A stretch of 64,000 bases of DNA from Adiantum capillus-veneris (GCA_014529385.2 CM043944.1:83064884-83128883), one strand, 5' to 3'. Shown: positions 1 through 11,728, numbered from the stretch's first letter. The notes: generated by a model not told the origin, from the sequence alone. Made by a program: numbers and translations.

Positions 1-2372
1 CCCCTCTGAGAGTAGTTACCTTCGCTTGAATGTGGTTGAGCTGCCGGAGGTACCTTGTATTCCATCGAGGTTTGCTTCATACCAAACTCAAATAAAAGGC
101 GGATAGACACCCCAAAGTGAAGCCTTGCTTTGCATAAGTTCATGAAGGAGATGAGCTAGAGTGTGATTTCTCTTAGTTAACAAGTGCTTGGGTTGACACA
201 CAAATGTCAAACCAAAGAGATCGACATTGTCAAATTTTTATGGAGGAACGGACTTGCCAAAATATGTAGCTTATTGAGAAGCATGAGATTGCATAATATT
301 ACAAGAGATAGCTCCTGAAGCTTAGCTATGAAGTGTCATCTAATTGCCAAATGATTTTTGTAACCACCGTTCCTAGCATTAAAAGTTGGAACATCCTGTG
401 GCATGATTGTGCGTTCAATGTATTTTGTGTACTTATTTTGCTTGCACTTTGGCAAGATGTAATTGTTGTGGAATGATTATGCATCAAATGCATATATATA
501 GTTATGGAGCCGTGCTCCTAAAAGCCTTGTTTTACAATGAGTAATTTAAGAATTCATTGTGCTCGTAGATATGTGTTGCGTTCACAAATGTTCACCTATC
601 ATGCAATTGGTAGGAGAAATTGTACATAATTTCAAGGGCCATGCCCGGAAAAGAATAGGTATACCATATCTTTTTGATTTACCTAAATGTGAATGACATA
701 AGGAGAATCACCATATGTATGTAGCAGGCAACCTTTCTGAGAATCAAAGCAGAAAGCAACATTTGTAATGTCTAGACTACATAGGCTATATCTATCCGTC
801 TATTGTATCTTATACAAAGAGATTAGCAAATGGATACCTACCTAATGACATGTGTAAAAGATAGCTGACAGCTTATTGATAACATCCATTAAGGTCCTAT
901 GAGTTCATTGCATGGTACAAATGTTTTCTTTGATGTTGTCCCATGCAATTTAAAACATAACTTTTGCAATTTTTCTCTCTTAAACTCTGTAAGTGAAAGT
1001 CTCCTCTTGGCTACGTTGACCGCGAATTTTTTACCTTTTTTCCATGAGTAGTAACTATATTTTGCGAGATGTATGAGATGATCAACTTCGTAAGCTATTG
1101 TACCTGAGTAGCAAGCAATTGAACTCAAACGACCAATTTCCAAAATTGGTCACATCAAACTTTTGGAGTTCATGGAGCGTGACGTACTCCTTTGCTTCAG
1201 GTAAATTGTCGGTATCCTCCAGAATTTCTAGGACACTCTAGGGTGGAGGAGTCGATCCCCTTGAGGAAACTTCAAAATAAAAAAAGATGATTTTCAAGCA
1301 GCCCCGTGTCCAGAGAGTCAAACACAGGGTCCACGAGGGATAGTTTGCTAAATCAAAATCAATAAATACCTTGAAGCCACCTTGAAAAGCTTTGCCAATT
1401 GAGAATAGCTTCAAACCACCTAAGAACCATCGTAATCGCAATTAATTAGTCTTGTTAATTTATTCAGTAAATCAGAAATAACTATTGATGTCGAACTTGT
1501 AAAACGTTACTGCGACTACTAGCTTTGCCGATTTTTGCCGCTTGTTGGAAAAGACCGTGTCTTGTCTGATCCGATCACTAAAAACTAGAACTGCACCACT
1601 TTACTTCCATGGTGCAAACAATCATCGTCACAAACTGAGCTTGTTGTCTTTGTAAATGCCCGTCAAAAAAGACCGTGTCTAATTTGAGGGTGAAAAACTA
1701 GGAAAAAATTTGATTGGATGCACCACCCAAGCGCTGCAAGCGGTGCTTGTCCCGATGATCTAAACTTTACTTGCCGATAGCAAGTAGAAGAGAGTAGGGG
1801 TCTTCAAGTATAGTTGATGCCAAAAAACTATAACTAGAACCCTTTAAAATTGAAGGCGCTCAAAATCTTTGTAATTTCTTTGAAATTTCAGAGACGATTT
1901 GAGTTGGCCCTGCCGTCCTTGCCGACAAGGTACTCGGCTTGTGCCGATGGTGAGTACAAGAGGGTTGAGAGGGGGGGCTCCCAACCGTGGGTACCCTCCC
2001 TTACCCTTGTTTATGCTTCAATTAAACCCCTAAGGGCTTATGCTTCGACGTCCAAAATGGGAACCCATGACAAAAGATAGAGCTCTGTGTGCATCAACAG
2101 TGATGGCGGCCTCCTTCTCTACTTGTAGCACTCGCTACAGCTCGCAAGGGCCCTCATTGCCATGTCAAAAACCTTCCTCTGCTACATCACGAGCCCAACA
2201 AAGACAAAAACGCATGCTTTTGTGGTGGTTGATAGAACCCGCTTCCCCCCGGCTAAGGGCTTTCGCATACGCCACACGGCTTTTTCCCTCCACGACTTGC
2301 TCTTGTTTGCATGGGCATGCAAACTCATGCAAGATCAGAGGTACCACGCCTCTTTTCCTTCACAAACTTTGA
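1..2372. other. Non-coding, no gene recognised
   Basis: I see no coding region here; the short open frames have no recognisable motif. If the LTR at 2386-2508 is real, this stretch would be the internal leader of a minus-strand LTR element, but no gag or pol can be read in it. Confidence 0.4.
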
Positions 2373-2384
2373 GCTCTAATACCA
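2373..2384 (-). other. Primer binding site of a minus-strand LTR element
   Basis: The minus strand reads TGGTATTAGAGC, a common variant of the Met-tRNA primer binding site of plant LTR retrotransposons. It lies 1 nt downstream (minus sense) of an LTR ending in CACA. Confidence 0.5.
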
Positions 2385-2385
2385 A

Positions 2386-2508
2386 TGTGAGAACCCAAGG
2401 AATTGCCTTGAGGATTCTCCACCCTACCACCCTTTATATAGGCTCTTGGCTGTCCATAATCTAGAATCCCCCTTCCACATCTAGCAGCTGGCCCTTGGCC
2501 TGGGTCCA
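2386..2508 (-). repeat. Short 5' LTR, minus strand
   Basis: On the minus strand this runs from TGGACCCAGG to GGTTCTCACA, starts with TG and ends with CA. It carries a TATA-like CTATATAAAGG and is followed by a primer binding site. Its first 20 or so bases resemble the start of the LTR piece ending at 3654 (shared AAGGGCCAG block), so both belong to related families. The outer edge at 2508 is inferred from that similarity. Confidence 0.45.
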
Positions 2509-2531
2509 TGACCCTCTAGGTTTGTCCTTGG

Positions 2532-2532
<1 letters not shown>

Positions 2533-2597
<65 letters not shown>
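2533..2597. repeat. (CT)n microsatellite
   Basis: An uninterrupted CT dinucleotide run of about 65 bp. Confidence 0.95.
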
Positions 2598-2600
<3 letters not shown>

Positions 2601-2835
2601 CTATGTCGTGTGAGCTAGCAATCTATGTGGATTTATTTATTTATTTTTCTTTTTTTTTTAAAAATGGGGGAGGGGATCTCGCTAATGAAATGTTTTTTTT
2701 AAAGTGAGAGCTAGTATGGTTGCAAGTATTGTTTTCTTTTGAGCTAGTATGTAGTTTCAATTTAAAACACATAATTTAATTTAGTGTGGCAAGTCTTGTG
2801 AAATGTCTCATAATGTAAGCTAATTGGTAAGCATC

Positions 2836-2838
<3 letters not shown>

Positions 2839-2883
<45 letters not shown>
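2839..2883. repeat. (TC)n microsatellite
   Basis: An uninterrupted TC dinucleotide run of about 45 bp. Confidence 0.95.
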
Positions 2884-2885
<2 letters not shown>

Positions 2886-3479
2886 ATATGCATGTGTCAT
2901 TGAGTTGCATAGTGCACTGGCCGGATGCAAAAGAAGCCTCCGGGGGGGGGGGAGATCCCTCCCCCCTTTATATGTAGTATAGATATCACTTCAATAACTT
3001 AATATTAAAGGTTGAGTGGACAACAAAATGAGAGAGATCCACATTAGAATAGCACTATGTTTATTATAAAGACTTGCAGGCTGATTACAGAGATAATGAA
3101 GAAGCGGGGTGAGCGCTAGTGAGAGTAGGAAGGAGGAGGGGAATGAAGGTGTGTGATGGGAGAGAAGGAGGTGAAGGAGAGTCTGCCATGATCTGGATGT
3201 TGCTCTCGGAAGACTTCATGGCGGGGCCTTTATAACATCCATCGAGATGTGGAGAGACACCTCGGGGGTGGCTTGCATGAGATATGAAGGGGTGGCTTTG
3301 ATGGCATTGATGTGAACTGCCCACCCACATACGATGCATATTTCACCTCCCCCTACAATAGACTCAAGTGGAGGATGATGCCATCTATGGAAGCGTGGTG
3401 TAGGTGGCCTTTGATGCAAGTGGGGGCAGCCATCTCCTTGCGGTATTGTGCTCCCTTCTTTAGCACTTGGTAGACCACC
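2884..3479. other. Non-coding, no gene recognised
   Basis: No motif-bearing frame is seen. There is a run of G near 2943-2952, and the rest is unremarkable intergenic or decayed repeat sequence. Confidence 0.4.
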
Positions 3480-3654
3480 TCCGTGCTACAAAAGTCCTCA
3501 CATTTCACAAAAGTTAAGGACTTTATGTACCATTGTATGAGACTCTAGGGAGCATCACATGCAAATCGCCACCCAACCTCACCATATATAGAATCATAGC
3601 TTGCTAAATATAGCACCCCTTGATCGCATGTGAGTTCTGGCCCTTAGCCTGGCA
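3480..3654 (-). repeat. Partial 3' LTR, minus strand
   Basis: It begins on the minus strand with TGCCAGGCTAAGGGCCAG directly after a G-rich polypurine tract, and carries a TATA-like TCTATATATGG. The inner edge is clear (3654). The outer edge is not, so 3480 is approximate. Confidence 0.4.
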
Positions 3655-3693
3655 TTAATCCCCCCTTGGAGAAGCGTTTTCATCCTCAAAAAC
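3655..3693 (-). pseudogene. Ty3/gypsy pol C-terminal tail and polypurine tract (remnant)
   Basis: The minus strand encodes VFEDENASPRGG followed by a short tail and stop, overlapping an AAGGGGGG tract next to the LTR. An acidic FEDE box followed by a G-rich polypurine tract is typical of the end of plant Ty3/gypsy pol genes. Nothing upstream in minus sense (to the right) can be read as pol, so this is only the 3' end of an element. Confidence 0.5.
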
Positions 3694-4311
3694 AAAAGTG
3701 GTGATATCTTCATAAGAACACTAATTTTTGACTGGAACATGGTTCAATAGGAGGTTCAATGAAATCAAGAAGAGCATTTTGATTTTTCACATTTTTGTCC
3801 CTTTGCAACCGTCTTATGTAACCGGTCCACGTCCAATATAGCATATATAGACTCCATTTATAACTCACTCAAGTATGCTAAACAAGTTATCACAACTAAG
3901 AGGTGTCTAAAATAATACCTCTTCTCACTTTCCATGTGTAAGGACACGGATCCTACGGGCAAGGCCACATGCACCGTCGGATAGTGTGTATGATAGGGGG
4001 AGGCTATAAGATAGCATGGTTGGGTGGAGACTAGTACACAACATTCCTCCCCTCCTTTCACTGGTATTCGAGCTAATTTGAGAGCGGGTTGCATGTGCAT
4101 GCGATGCACAACTCCTCTCCCACGATCCGCAGACAACAGGTGGAAAAGACGACGGCCCACATCACAACAAAAGGGAAGGCATGCACAACACGAGAGAACA
4201 GACAGAGAGTAGCAGCTGTCGCCCACGACTGCCATCCAAGGCGGGAGACCAAGGCAACTCTACGGCAGTGAGGCTCTGTTGCCACCGTTGGCTGCGCGCG
4301 TAGGAAGGCCC

Positions 4312-4390
4312 TCTAAACCCTTGCATGAAGGAGGGTTGAACCCACCCAATGAGGGTAAGAGGCAAACATTCTACCATACAAGCTATTGAA
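4312..4390 (-). mobile_element. tRNA-Lys-like SINE head
   Basis: On the minus strand an A-box-like TAGCTTGTATGGTAGA (4385-4370) is followed by GCCTCTTACCC, resembling the anticodon arm of tRNA-Lys(CTT), and a B box GGGTTCAACCC (4343-4333). Spacing and order fit a tRNA-derived RNA polymerase III promoter. The arms do not pair as a functional tRNA should, so a SINE head is more likely than a tRNA gene. The body would extend left, to an undetermined point. Confidence 0.5.
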
Positions 4391-4706
4391 ACTTTTGTTG
4401 TATACAACAAGGAAAGATAGCATACTTGAGTCGACAAAGAAAGCTAGAAGGAAAGGAAAGCTACAAACTTCAAGGAAGTAATTTCACCCTTCCTTTTCAC
4501 TTCTTAAAAAAAGGCAAGTTTTCTTCCAAAATTCATTTTTCTTCAAGAAATAAGCTTCACAAGCGAACAAAAGCCTTCACAAATTCCGCAAGGGGAGAAT
4601 CGCATGCAACGCAAAAGTCGCCAAGCATAAAAAACACAATGACTTCAAGCCTTACAAGGTACAAGTTGACATTTTTTTTCTCTCTCTACATTAGTGTGTG
4701 TTTACC

Positions 4707-5933
4707 ATGGCTGACGAGGATATCCCACATACACACATTTTTTATTTTGAGCACTCACATCAAAAATCGACAACCACGAGCACTGCCCACATTAATATGC
4801 ATGACAATGATGATCTAGGAGATCATAGTCTTGTAGATATGGCTGCTTTCAAGACTTTGAAAATTTGCCAAAGAGTACTTGAACGCAACCTCTCTGCATT
4901 AAATGCAAATGTTACAAACCTTACTGAGCTACTTATGACATTTATGAATTCACAGATGGCTCAAGGAGCCCAATCTGGCATGGTTCAAGGAACCCAAGCT
5001 CGCATGATTCAAGGAACCCACATTCGCACGACTCAAGGAGTCCATGAGGAAAGTGATTCAAAAGATACTAAAGGTAGCAATGCATTATTTAAGAATATCA
5101 CCATTCCTGAGTTTCACGGTGAAGAACGTGACCGTAACAAGGATGCGGTCAATAGTTCTTACACAAATGGAGTGATATTCATAGGCTGAGACACACCCCA
5201 CATATTAAGACATTTGTGGAAACAAGCCTCTCTTAAAGGCAAGGCCTATAAGTGGTGGATGACATTTCCAATATATTCTCGTCCTCAGTCTTGGGCTACA
5301 TTTCAAGCTTCTTTCTCCAAAGAGTTTTTGGACTCCAATGAAGAAGATAAGAATTAGATAGTATCGAGAAATCATATTAAAACTAGAAGGTCTAGATGAA
5401 TTCCAAAAGATACGGGGTTTCAATAGGAGTCTTCACAAAGACTATCGTCTTCATGTCAAGACCCAACGCCCAAAAACTTTGGAAGAAGCCATCGCTCATG
5501 CTCAAACGTATGATGATGACCAAGAGAGGAAGGGAAATGTTCCCTACTCTAATAATACTTTTGCTAAGAGAAATTTGGCTAAGAGCTAATGGCGAGGTAG
5601 ATCTCCCACACGTTCCAAGAGAAACAAGAGACAATCTACCTCTCCATGCCCTCAAGAGGCTAAGAAGCCTAAGCAATCACGAGATACTCCACGTGGGTCT
5701 CTCAGCACTGTCAATTGTGTTTCAAATGTCTTTTGGACCAACATAACAAGAAAAATTTCCTCTTTTGCAAGGCAAAGAAAAGGCACACGGTGCAACATCT
5801 CACATTAAATTCGTCTCCTAAATATTGTGTTGTAGAGGTTCTTCATATGGAAGATTATGTGCATGCTTCAATGTGGCAACCCACCTTTGGCCCCCATGAG
5901 TTATTCACATGCATGGCACATTTTAGTAGATGA
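4707..5933 (+). pseudogene. GYP-D gag (broken)
   Basis: The ATG at 4707 opens a 160-residue frame (to 5189), and further gag-like pieces lie in shifted frames to about 5.93 kb. A short repeated motif, M-x-QG-[AT]-Q/H, occurs four times around residues 90-118. Later pieces contain the WATFQASFSKEF block typical of the retrotransposon gag domain (5299-5334) and a basic, cysteine-containing stretch near 5720-5780 that may be a decayed zinc knuckle. Confidence 0.7.
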
Positions 5934-6306
5934 TGGTGCAACTCATAACTTCCTTAACTATAAGCTAGTCAAGAAATAAAAGCTTACATAGACTGCCTGC
6001 TCCCACAAGTATGTGGTAGAACAGATGTCTAGAAATGATAAAGAAGTATGAGACACGGTAGTTCAAGGGGTTGAACTTATTGTTCAAGATCATACGATGA
6101 CCCTTGAATTTCAAGTTATGAACATGGACCGTGCTGATGTAGTCTTAGGACGGGAGTGGCTACATGGTTTAGGAAACACATTGCACACTAGTTACGAACA
6201 CAACTCCTTATCCTTTATGGCCAGTGGTAAACATGTGCTCTTGCTTGGTGAGAAAAATATACCATCTGCACCTCTTATATGTACAACCGAGCGTTCTATT
6301 TTATAG
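5925..6306 (+). pseudogene. GYP-D aspartic protease (broken)
   Basis: Around 5928-5950 the sequence encodes VDDGATHNF, where functional gypsy proteases have D-S/T-G. It is followed by a typical protease C-terminal half (VVLGREWLHGLG near 6137-6172). Stops interrupt the frame between the two halves, so no active protease can be made. Confidence 0.7.
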
Positions 6307-6345
6307 AAAGAAGATTTAATAGATGACGTCTTTTCGTGTTACTGC

Positions 6346-8330
6346 TTGTCTCTAAGTTTTGTGAATTCTCAAGAGCAAAGTGTTGTGGATTCTAGTTATG
6401 GTATGCAAAGTGCAATGAATCTTAATGAAAAGCAAAGTGCTAACAATTCTAAAAAGCAAAGTGCTCTTAATTCTAATCATGTTGAGAAATGCGCATTAAA
6501 GGAATTACAAGATTCTCCATCCGAACATAACTCTAGTTTACTTTCTCCTTTTGCACGGCAAAAGCTGACTCACTTACTCACGGAGTATAGTGATGTATTC
6601 TCAAGTGATTTACTGCTAGGTTTATCCCCTACATGTGATGTGCAACATGGCACAGATGTCCCGCCGGGCATTAAACCAGTGAGTAAACCACCTTATCAAA
6701 TGAGCGCTAGTGAGACCAAGGAGGTTGAGTGTCAGTTGGCTGACTACCTCGCCCGTGGTTTCATTAGACCTAGCACTTCACCTTGGGCATTGCCAATTAT
6801 ATTGGTAAAAAAGAAAGATGGTACTATGCGCATGTGTGTAGATTATTGCGGATTAAACGCAATAACCATCAAGAACAAGTATCCTCTACCTCGAATGGAT
6901 GAGTTGTTTGATCAACTCCATGAGGCAAGATACTATACAAAGATAGATCTTTGTTCAGAATACCACCAGGTGTGTATCCTTTTGAAAGATATCTCTAAGA
7001 TTGCCTTTAGAACACGGTTTGGACATTATGAGTTTTTGGTTATGCCTTTTGGTTTAACCAATGCTTCAACAGCATTTATGACACTCATGGATAGTGTCTG
7101 ATATCCCTATCTTGGAAAATTTGATGTGGTTTTCCTTGATGACATTCTCATTTACAGTAAGACTGAAGATGAACACATAGAACAATTATGATTAATGTTC
7201 AAATACCTATGAACTCACACCCTGTATGCTAAGCCAAGCAAGTCCAATTTCTTCAAAATAGAGATACATTACCTTGATCATGTGATCTCTTATTATGGCA
7301 TCAAGATGGACAGTGACAAGGTTGCTTTTATTCTTCGATGGCCACATCCCAACATGGTTGAGGAGCTTCAAATCTTCTTAGACATGGCTGGATTTTACCA
7401 AAATATATCCGTGATTATGCCAAAATCATTGTCCCTACGATGGATCAACTTAAAGCAAAAGGTAAGACCTTTTCTTGGGAAGAAGCCCAACAACCCAATT
7501 TTGAACAGCTCAAGGTAGCTGTAGCCACTGCTCCCATCCTAGCAATCGTTGACCCACTTAAGCCGTTCGTGGTAGAGACTGATGCTAGTGATAAAGCAAT
7601 TAGTGCGGTACTTCTCCAGGAGGGAAGACCTATAGCCTTTGAAAGTAAAAAGTTAGAGAGAGCTCAACATAATTATTCTTTCTATGAGAGGGAGCTGTAT
7701 GCCATAGTTCACGCTTTACGAAAGTGGCGACACTATTTATATAGTGTCGAGTTTGAAGTGGTTTTTGACCATGAGAGTATTAAATGGTTTACTACTCAAA
7801 TAGACTTGAAGGGTCGTAAAGCTATATAGGCAGAGATCCTTCAAGATTATGATTGTAAGCTATGATATCGCAAGGGCCAATATAATGTAGTAGCGGATGC
7901 ACTAAGCCAGATGCCTAAGATTAATTCATTTGCTTTCATGGAAATAAAGAGTGAATTTTTGGAGTCATTACGTGGAAAGTGTGCACAAGATCAATCATAT
8001 GCTAAAGTGTGGAGTGTAGTTTTAAGAAGGGATCCTTCGCAATCACATGTCTGTGCACGGCTAGATCAACATGTTTTTGCACACGTAGATAAAAACTCCA
8101 ACACACAGAGCTCCACCCCTACTCAGGATGAGCTTAAGCGATGGAAGAGTCTTTCCATTGACGATGGCTACTTACTCCAGAAGGGTAGAGTATGTGTGCC
8201 AAAGGACTCAGACACTAAGCGCCAAATATTATTTGAGTGTCATGATAGTCCAGTGCTGGTCATTGTTTGGTGGATACAGGCACATACAGGCGTATGCACA
8301 CCAAACCCTGTAAACACTCTATTGTTTCGA
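6346..8330 (+). pseudogene. GYP-D reverse transcriptase / RNase H (broken)
   Basis: The frame 6346-7101 holds the N-terminal reverse transcriptase motifs ([19 protein letters not shown], the [11 protein letters not shown] block, [10 protein letters not shown]). After a stop at 7099 the catalytic FLDDILIYS is still readable (about 7132-7158). RNase H follows (VVETDASDKAISAVLLQEG, and YERELYAIVHAL near 7680) and ends with a TAG at 7827. The frame 7911-8420 covers the linker and the first histidine of the integrase zinc domain (ECHDSP). The catalytic integrase core is absent. Confidence 0.85.
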
Positions 8331-8420
8331 GGAAGGCATGTAATTCATCCTAGGATGAGTTGTAATCATGATGTAATTAGACAATATCCTTTTTACTCCT
8401 CTGAGTCTACACCCTTGTAA

Positions 8421-9690
8421 GAGGCCAGATGGTTGTGGGAAAACCCCCTTAACTTTTAAAAGTCAAAACCCTTAGTTTTGAGAGAGATTTTTATCATTAG
8501 TTGAGGAGGATCAAAACGTGCACTGTGGAGACCTCTTGCTGCTTCAACTTGTAATATTCTTTTCTCCTAAGCTGGTAATCAGAATTCGTTTCCGAATAGC
8601 ACATTGTGTTCCTTGTCTCTTGCTCTACAATCTAAGTATAATCATTTCCAATTCTGTTGTGGTTCGCGACACATTGTTTGTGAGCTAAATGCATTGATTT
8701 GGAGGTTAAAATGGTTGTTTTTTGATGTTTTGACCATGGATAAGTGTTTCTATGCTTAAGGAAGACCTTTCCACGTACTTCTGTTTCAGTTTTCTGCACA
8801 TTTTTTGTGATAGGTCGTGATTTATGTACCTTCTCAGATGGTGACAGAACTTGGTAGGATTGAGCCCTTAAGTGTTGTGATACCTCTCCTTAAATTTCGT
8901 GGTGTTCCGGATTCGTTTGGATGCCGAAAGGAGGTGATGACCTAGAGTGGTGAGATTGGACGCATACTGATTGTCTGACTAGAAAGTGGTTGATTTGCTT
9001 GTGTCGTGGAACGAGTAGCCCCTGAATTCACTTTGGTGAGATTGACACTCTCATTAAGTCTCCATGCCCCATCCCGAGTCGCTTCCTTGCATATTGACAT
9101 TATGTTAGTACAAAAGAGCTATGCTGCAGACGTTCGTCGCGGTGACCCGCTAACATTGGCACCGCTGCCGAGGAAACCGATCCTTAGGTGGTGAGTGACT
9201 TAGTGTACAAAAAAAAATAAAAAAATCTTCCTTCAAGCTTTTGATACCCGTTCCGCTTACACATAGACATTGAAGCAGCTAGACGTAGGTTTAGTGCTTG
9301 ATAGAAACTGGAGTCCGTGACTCCTTAAGAGCAAAGAAAACTGTGAGTGAAGTACAAGATAGTATTTTGTTCTTTGATTTTTCACATGCTTCAAAAGGGC
9401 TGTTCCACCACACACTTGTTGTTATTTTCGTACCGTTAAGTTCATTTATGTTTGCAAATTCATTTCAGTTTATAGGAGTAGGTTAGCAAACAAATTACAC
9501 CATCATTTGGGGCCAAAAGGATCGAGGAAAAAACTATCAAAAACGTTATTTTGGTGTTGAAGACCATACCTCTGAAAAGTTGAAGAAGTGATGGTCAAAG
9601 CTTCAAAATTGGACCAAACCCAACAAACATTTCAAGAAGGGGATAAAAACATTGGCTGAAAAAGACTGTGCTAAAAACTTTCAAATTGCC
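8421..9690. other. Non-coding, no gene recognised
   Basis: No coding motif is seen in either strand. It may be the decayed flank of the DNA transposon remnant at 9.7-11.5 kb or GYP-D 3' sequence; neither can be shown. Confidence 0.35.
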
Positions 9691-9696
9691 TATTCA

Positions 9697-10283
9697 ACAT
9701 GGATCGCGATCCATGTGCCTTTTGGGCAAAATGTGCTGAAACTATTTCCTTTGCTTAGAACAGGTTTTCAGGCATCATAACCTTGAGTTTGGTCAGAAAT
9801 AGAGTGCTAAAAGATTAGAAAAATCAGGAGATTTGGGTAAGTAGAGAAAAACCTTGAAAAAAGGAGAAAACAATGAAAAACTAAACTTTTACTTGTCCAA
9901 ATTCAAAAAAGGACGAGAATTGGGATCAACTAGAAGCAAGGAATTAACAGAACCAAATTTCATGAACAGATACTTTCCAACATGGATCGCGATCCATGTT
10001 CCTTTTTGACATTTGATAGTGAGATTTTATCAGTGTACTCCTGATTACTAAGTGAACAACTTTCCAAAAGGAGCCATAGACAAAAATTGAAAACAACTGG
10101 TCAAAATACCAGAAAAGGAGTTCTTTGCAAAAAAACCGCAAAGCAGACACAAAATCTTGCTTCTCACTTGGAAAAAACTGATGAAATCCAAAAAGACTTG
10201 GGGAATAGCATCATCATACCTTGTGTGATCAGCTCACAAAGTGTCAGTCCAAAATCTTGCCAAACATGGATCGCGATCCACGT
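9697..10283. repeat. Three copies of a 20-bp palindrome at about 283-bp spacing
   Basis: The perfect palindrome ACATGGATCGCGATCCATGT occurs at 9697-9716 and 9980-9999 and, with one change, at 10264-10283. The distances are 283 and 284 bp. Each copy is followed by a similar CTTTTTG-type tail, but the stretches between copies are only weakly alike. Confidence 0.9.
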
Positions 10284-10378
10284 ACCTTTTTGGAATTTTG
10301 AGCTGATAAAAGGCAAGCAGGGAAGTGGTAACAATTGAAACACTTTCTCCCAAAGGACCCTTATCAGAAAAATTCATA

Positions 10379-10499
10379 GCTATGACCAACAACGTGGAAC
10401 GGGCCACAAAAAGGCCCTGTGCGCCAGGTCAAAACTGCCCCATGCGCGTCGTGGCGCACAGGGCTTTTTTGCGGTCCGTTCCGCGTCGTTGGTCATAGC
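10379..10499. repeat. Long inverted repeat (hairpin), arms about 48 bp
   Basis: The left arm starts GCTATGACCAACAACG (10379). The reverse complement of the right arm, which ends at 10499, starts GCTATGACCAACGACG. The arms match almost throughout to the shared CCCTGTGCGCCA block, around a loop of about 25 bp. It lies just past the 3' end of the broken gene at 10731-11499, as hairpins follow gene B in the 9.5-kb transposon. Confidence 0.85.
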
Positions 10500-10730
10500 C
10501 GTGGCTTTTGATCGTCCCACGGCTTCCGTACGCACCCGAAACGGCACCGTTTCACAAATTATTCACCGGTGGGCGTCCCACGTGAGATGAGTGCTTGGAC
10601 GGTCGAGGAGGTGTGAATGCGTTGAAGAAAAATATTTATTGGCCAATATGTGCAATAGAAAAAAAAAGTACATGAAGTGACAAACAAAAGACAGAAGACA
10701 AAATTATTGTATATTGTTTTGGATATTACA

Positions 10731-11499
10731 TCATGGCTGTTTGGTTTTCTTGTAAATTACATCTTTTGGTATAGGGCGAATGGCTGACTTGACACCAAAA
10801 GTTTTGACAATCTCCTCTGGGTTTGTCACCCCTTGACCTAGGCTTATGGCACAGTGGGAGAGAACTGACCCAGGCTGCTTTCCTATAAAAGCATACAATG
10901 CGGCCTCTCAATCCACCAAGATACACTTGTGAGCATTAAGGGTAAGGGAATCTTCAGCAAGGATGGCACTTAATGCCTTGCACTTGAGCAACTCTGCAGA
11001 ACCATGCTTGGAGAACTCTGTGTGTGCAATTCAAAGAACGGATGGCCCCAGATGGACAAGGTAGTGCCAAGGGAGATATCTCTACCCATAGGATTGCTGC
11101 GTGAACCTCCAGTATGCATTGCAAAATTATCAACATGGAATGCGATCTGCAAAACATTTAAAACAACTTCAACACTTGATATAGGAAACAATTTACTATC
11201 GATAAAGTTAAAAAGTGGATACCTCAGTTTCCTCATCCATCTCTTTAAGAGTTTTCCTTGTAAGGTCGATGCTAGAGCGATCTTCTCCACCCATAATGGT
11301 GCGGTTTGTGTGGAAGAAAACCGCTTTCTGGGATGCTTTCATAAAATGAGGCACATGATTTGATTTCCATAAGTGTATTTGCCACGGTTTGTACCAAATT
11401 CTTTTTGTTTTCACTAGGGAGGAATGACAGGCTTGGTGGGAGACCTTGGTCTTCAAAGTCAATTTGAATGTTGACCTTCTCTTGCCTTCCACTGGGATC
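10731..11499 (-). pseudogene. Unknown intron-bearing gene, 3' part, perhaps related to gene B
   Basis: I do not recognise the family. The minus strand encodes a coherent protein: exon 11499-11223 (contains KRIWYKPWQIHLWKSN and FHTNRTIMGGEDRSS), a GT-AG intron of 76 bp (11222-11147), and exon 11146 to the stop at 10731-10733 (contains HVDNFAMHTGGSRSNPMGR and SLGTTLSIWGHPFFELH). One missing base near 11003 and an in-frame TGA near 10915 break the second exon. The left end of COP1a cuts off the 5' part at 11500. The C-terminal 80 residues (LGT..., ...SP..., ...GVTNPEEI...) can be laid against the end of gene B (LGT..., ...SP..., ...GVNDTQEI...) with few gaps. That relation is weak and inferred by eye. 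Confidence 0.45.
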
Positions 11500-11726
11500 T
11501 GTTACCATATACATGTGGTAGTGATGTGGGTGAACACACTAGGACCGCCGGGGCAAATTTTCCCTCTTCAAGAGGTTTTTTCCCCCGAGCATTGTATATA
11601 CGCCCATCACTCTAGGGCTGTCTATCTTTCCATTGCACACTAAGTAACACACTCTCTATTGTGTGCCTTGAGCTTCCTTCATCTTCTCCAAGCTGTGTGC
11701 GTTTCTCTGCAACCCTAATTCCAACA
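11500..11726 (+). repeat. COP1a 5' LTR (227 bp)
   Basis: It starts TGTTACCATATACATG and ends CCTAATTCCAACA. It has the same length as the COP1b LTR at 35009-35235 in reverse orientation. A TATA-like TGTATATACG lies near 11594. Confidence 0.9.
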
Positions 11727-11728
11727 AT

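Larger units (their letters stand above)
4707..8420 (+). mobile_element. Ty3/gypsy element GYP-D, degenerate, no integrase
   Basis: Gag, protease, reverse transcriptase and RNase H follow in the usual Ty3/gypsy order across several frames, broken by stops and frameshifts. The sequence stops matching a retroelement just after the start of the integrase zinc-binding region (about 8330). No LTRs could be paired. Confidence 0.85.

Noticed and set aside
11272-11514. 80-codon frame starting in the COP1a LTR
   Set aside because: It starts inside the LTR by chance and overlaps the exon 11499-11223 in another frame. The latter continues through a good intron into a coherent protein.
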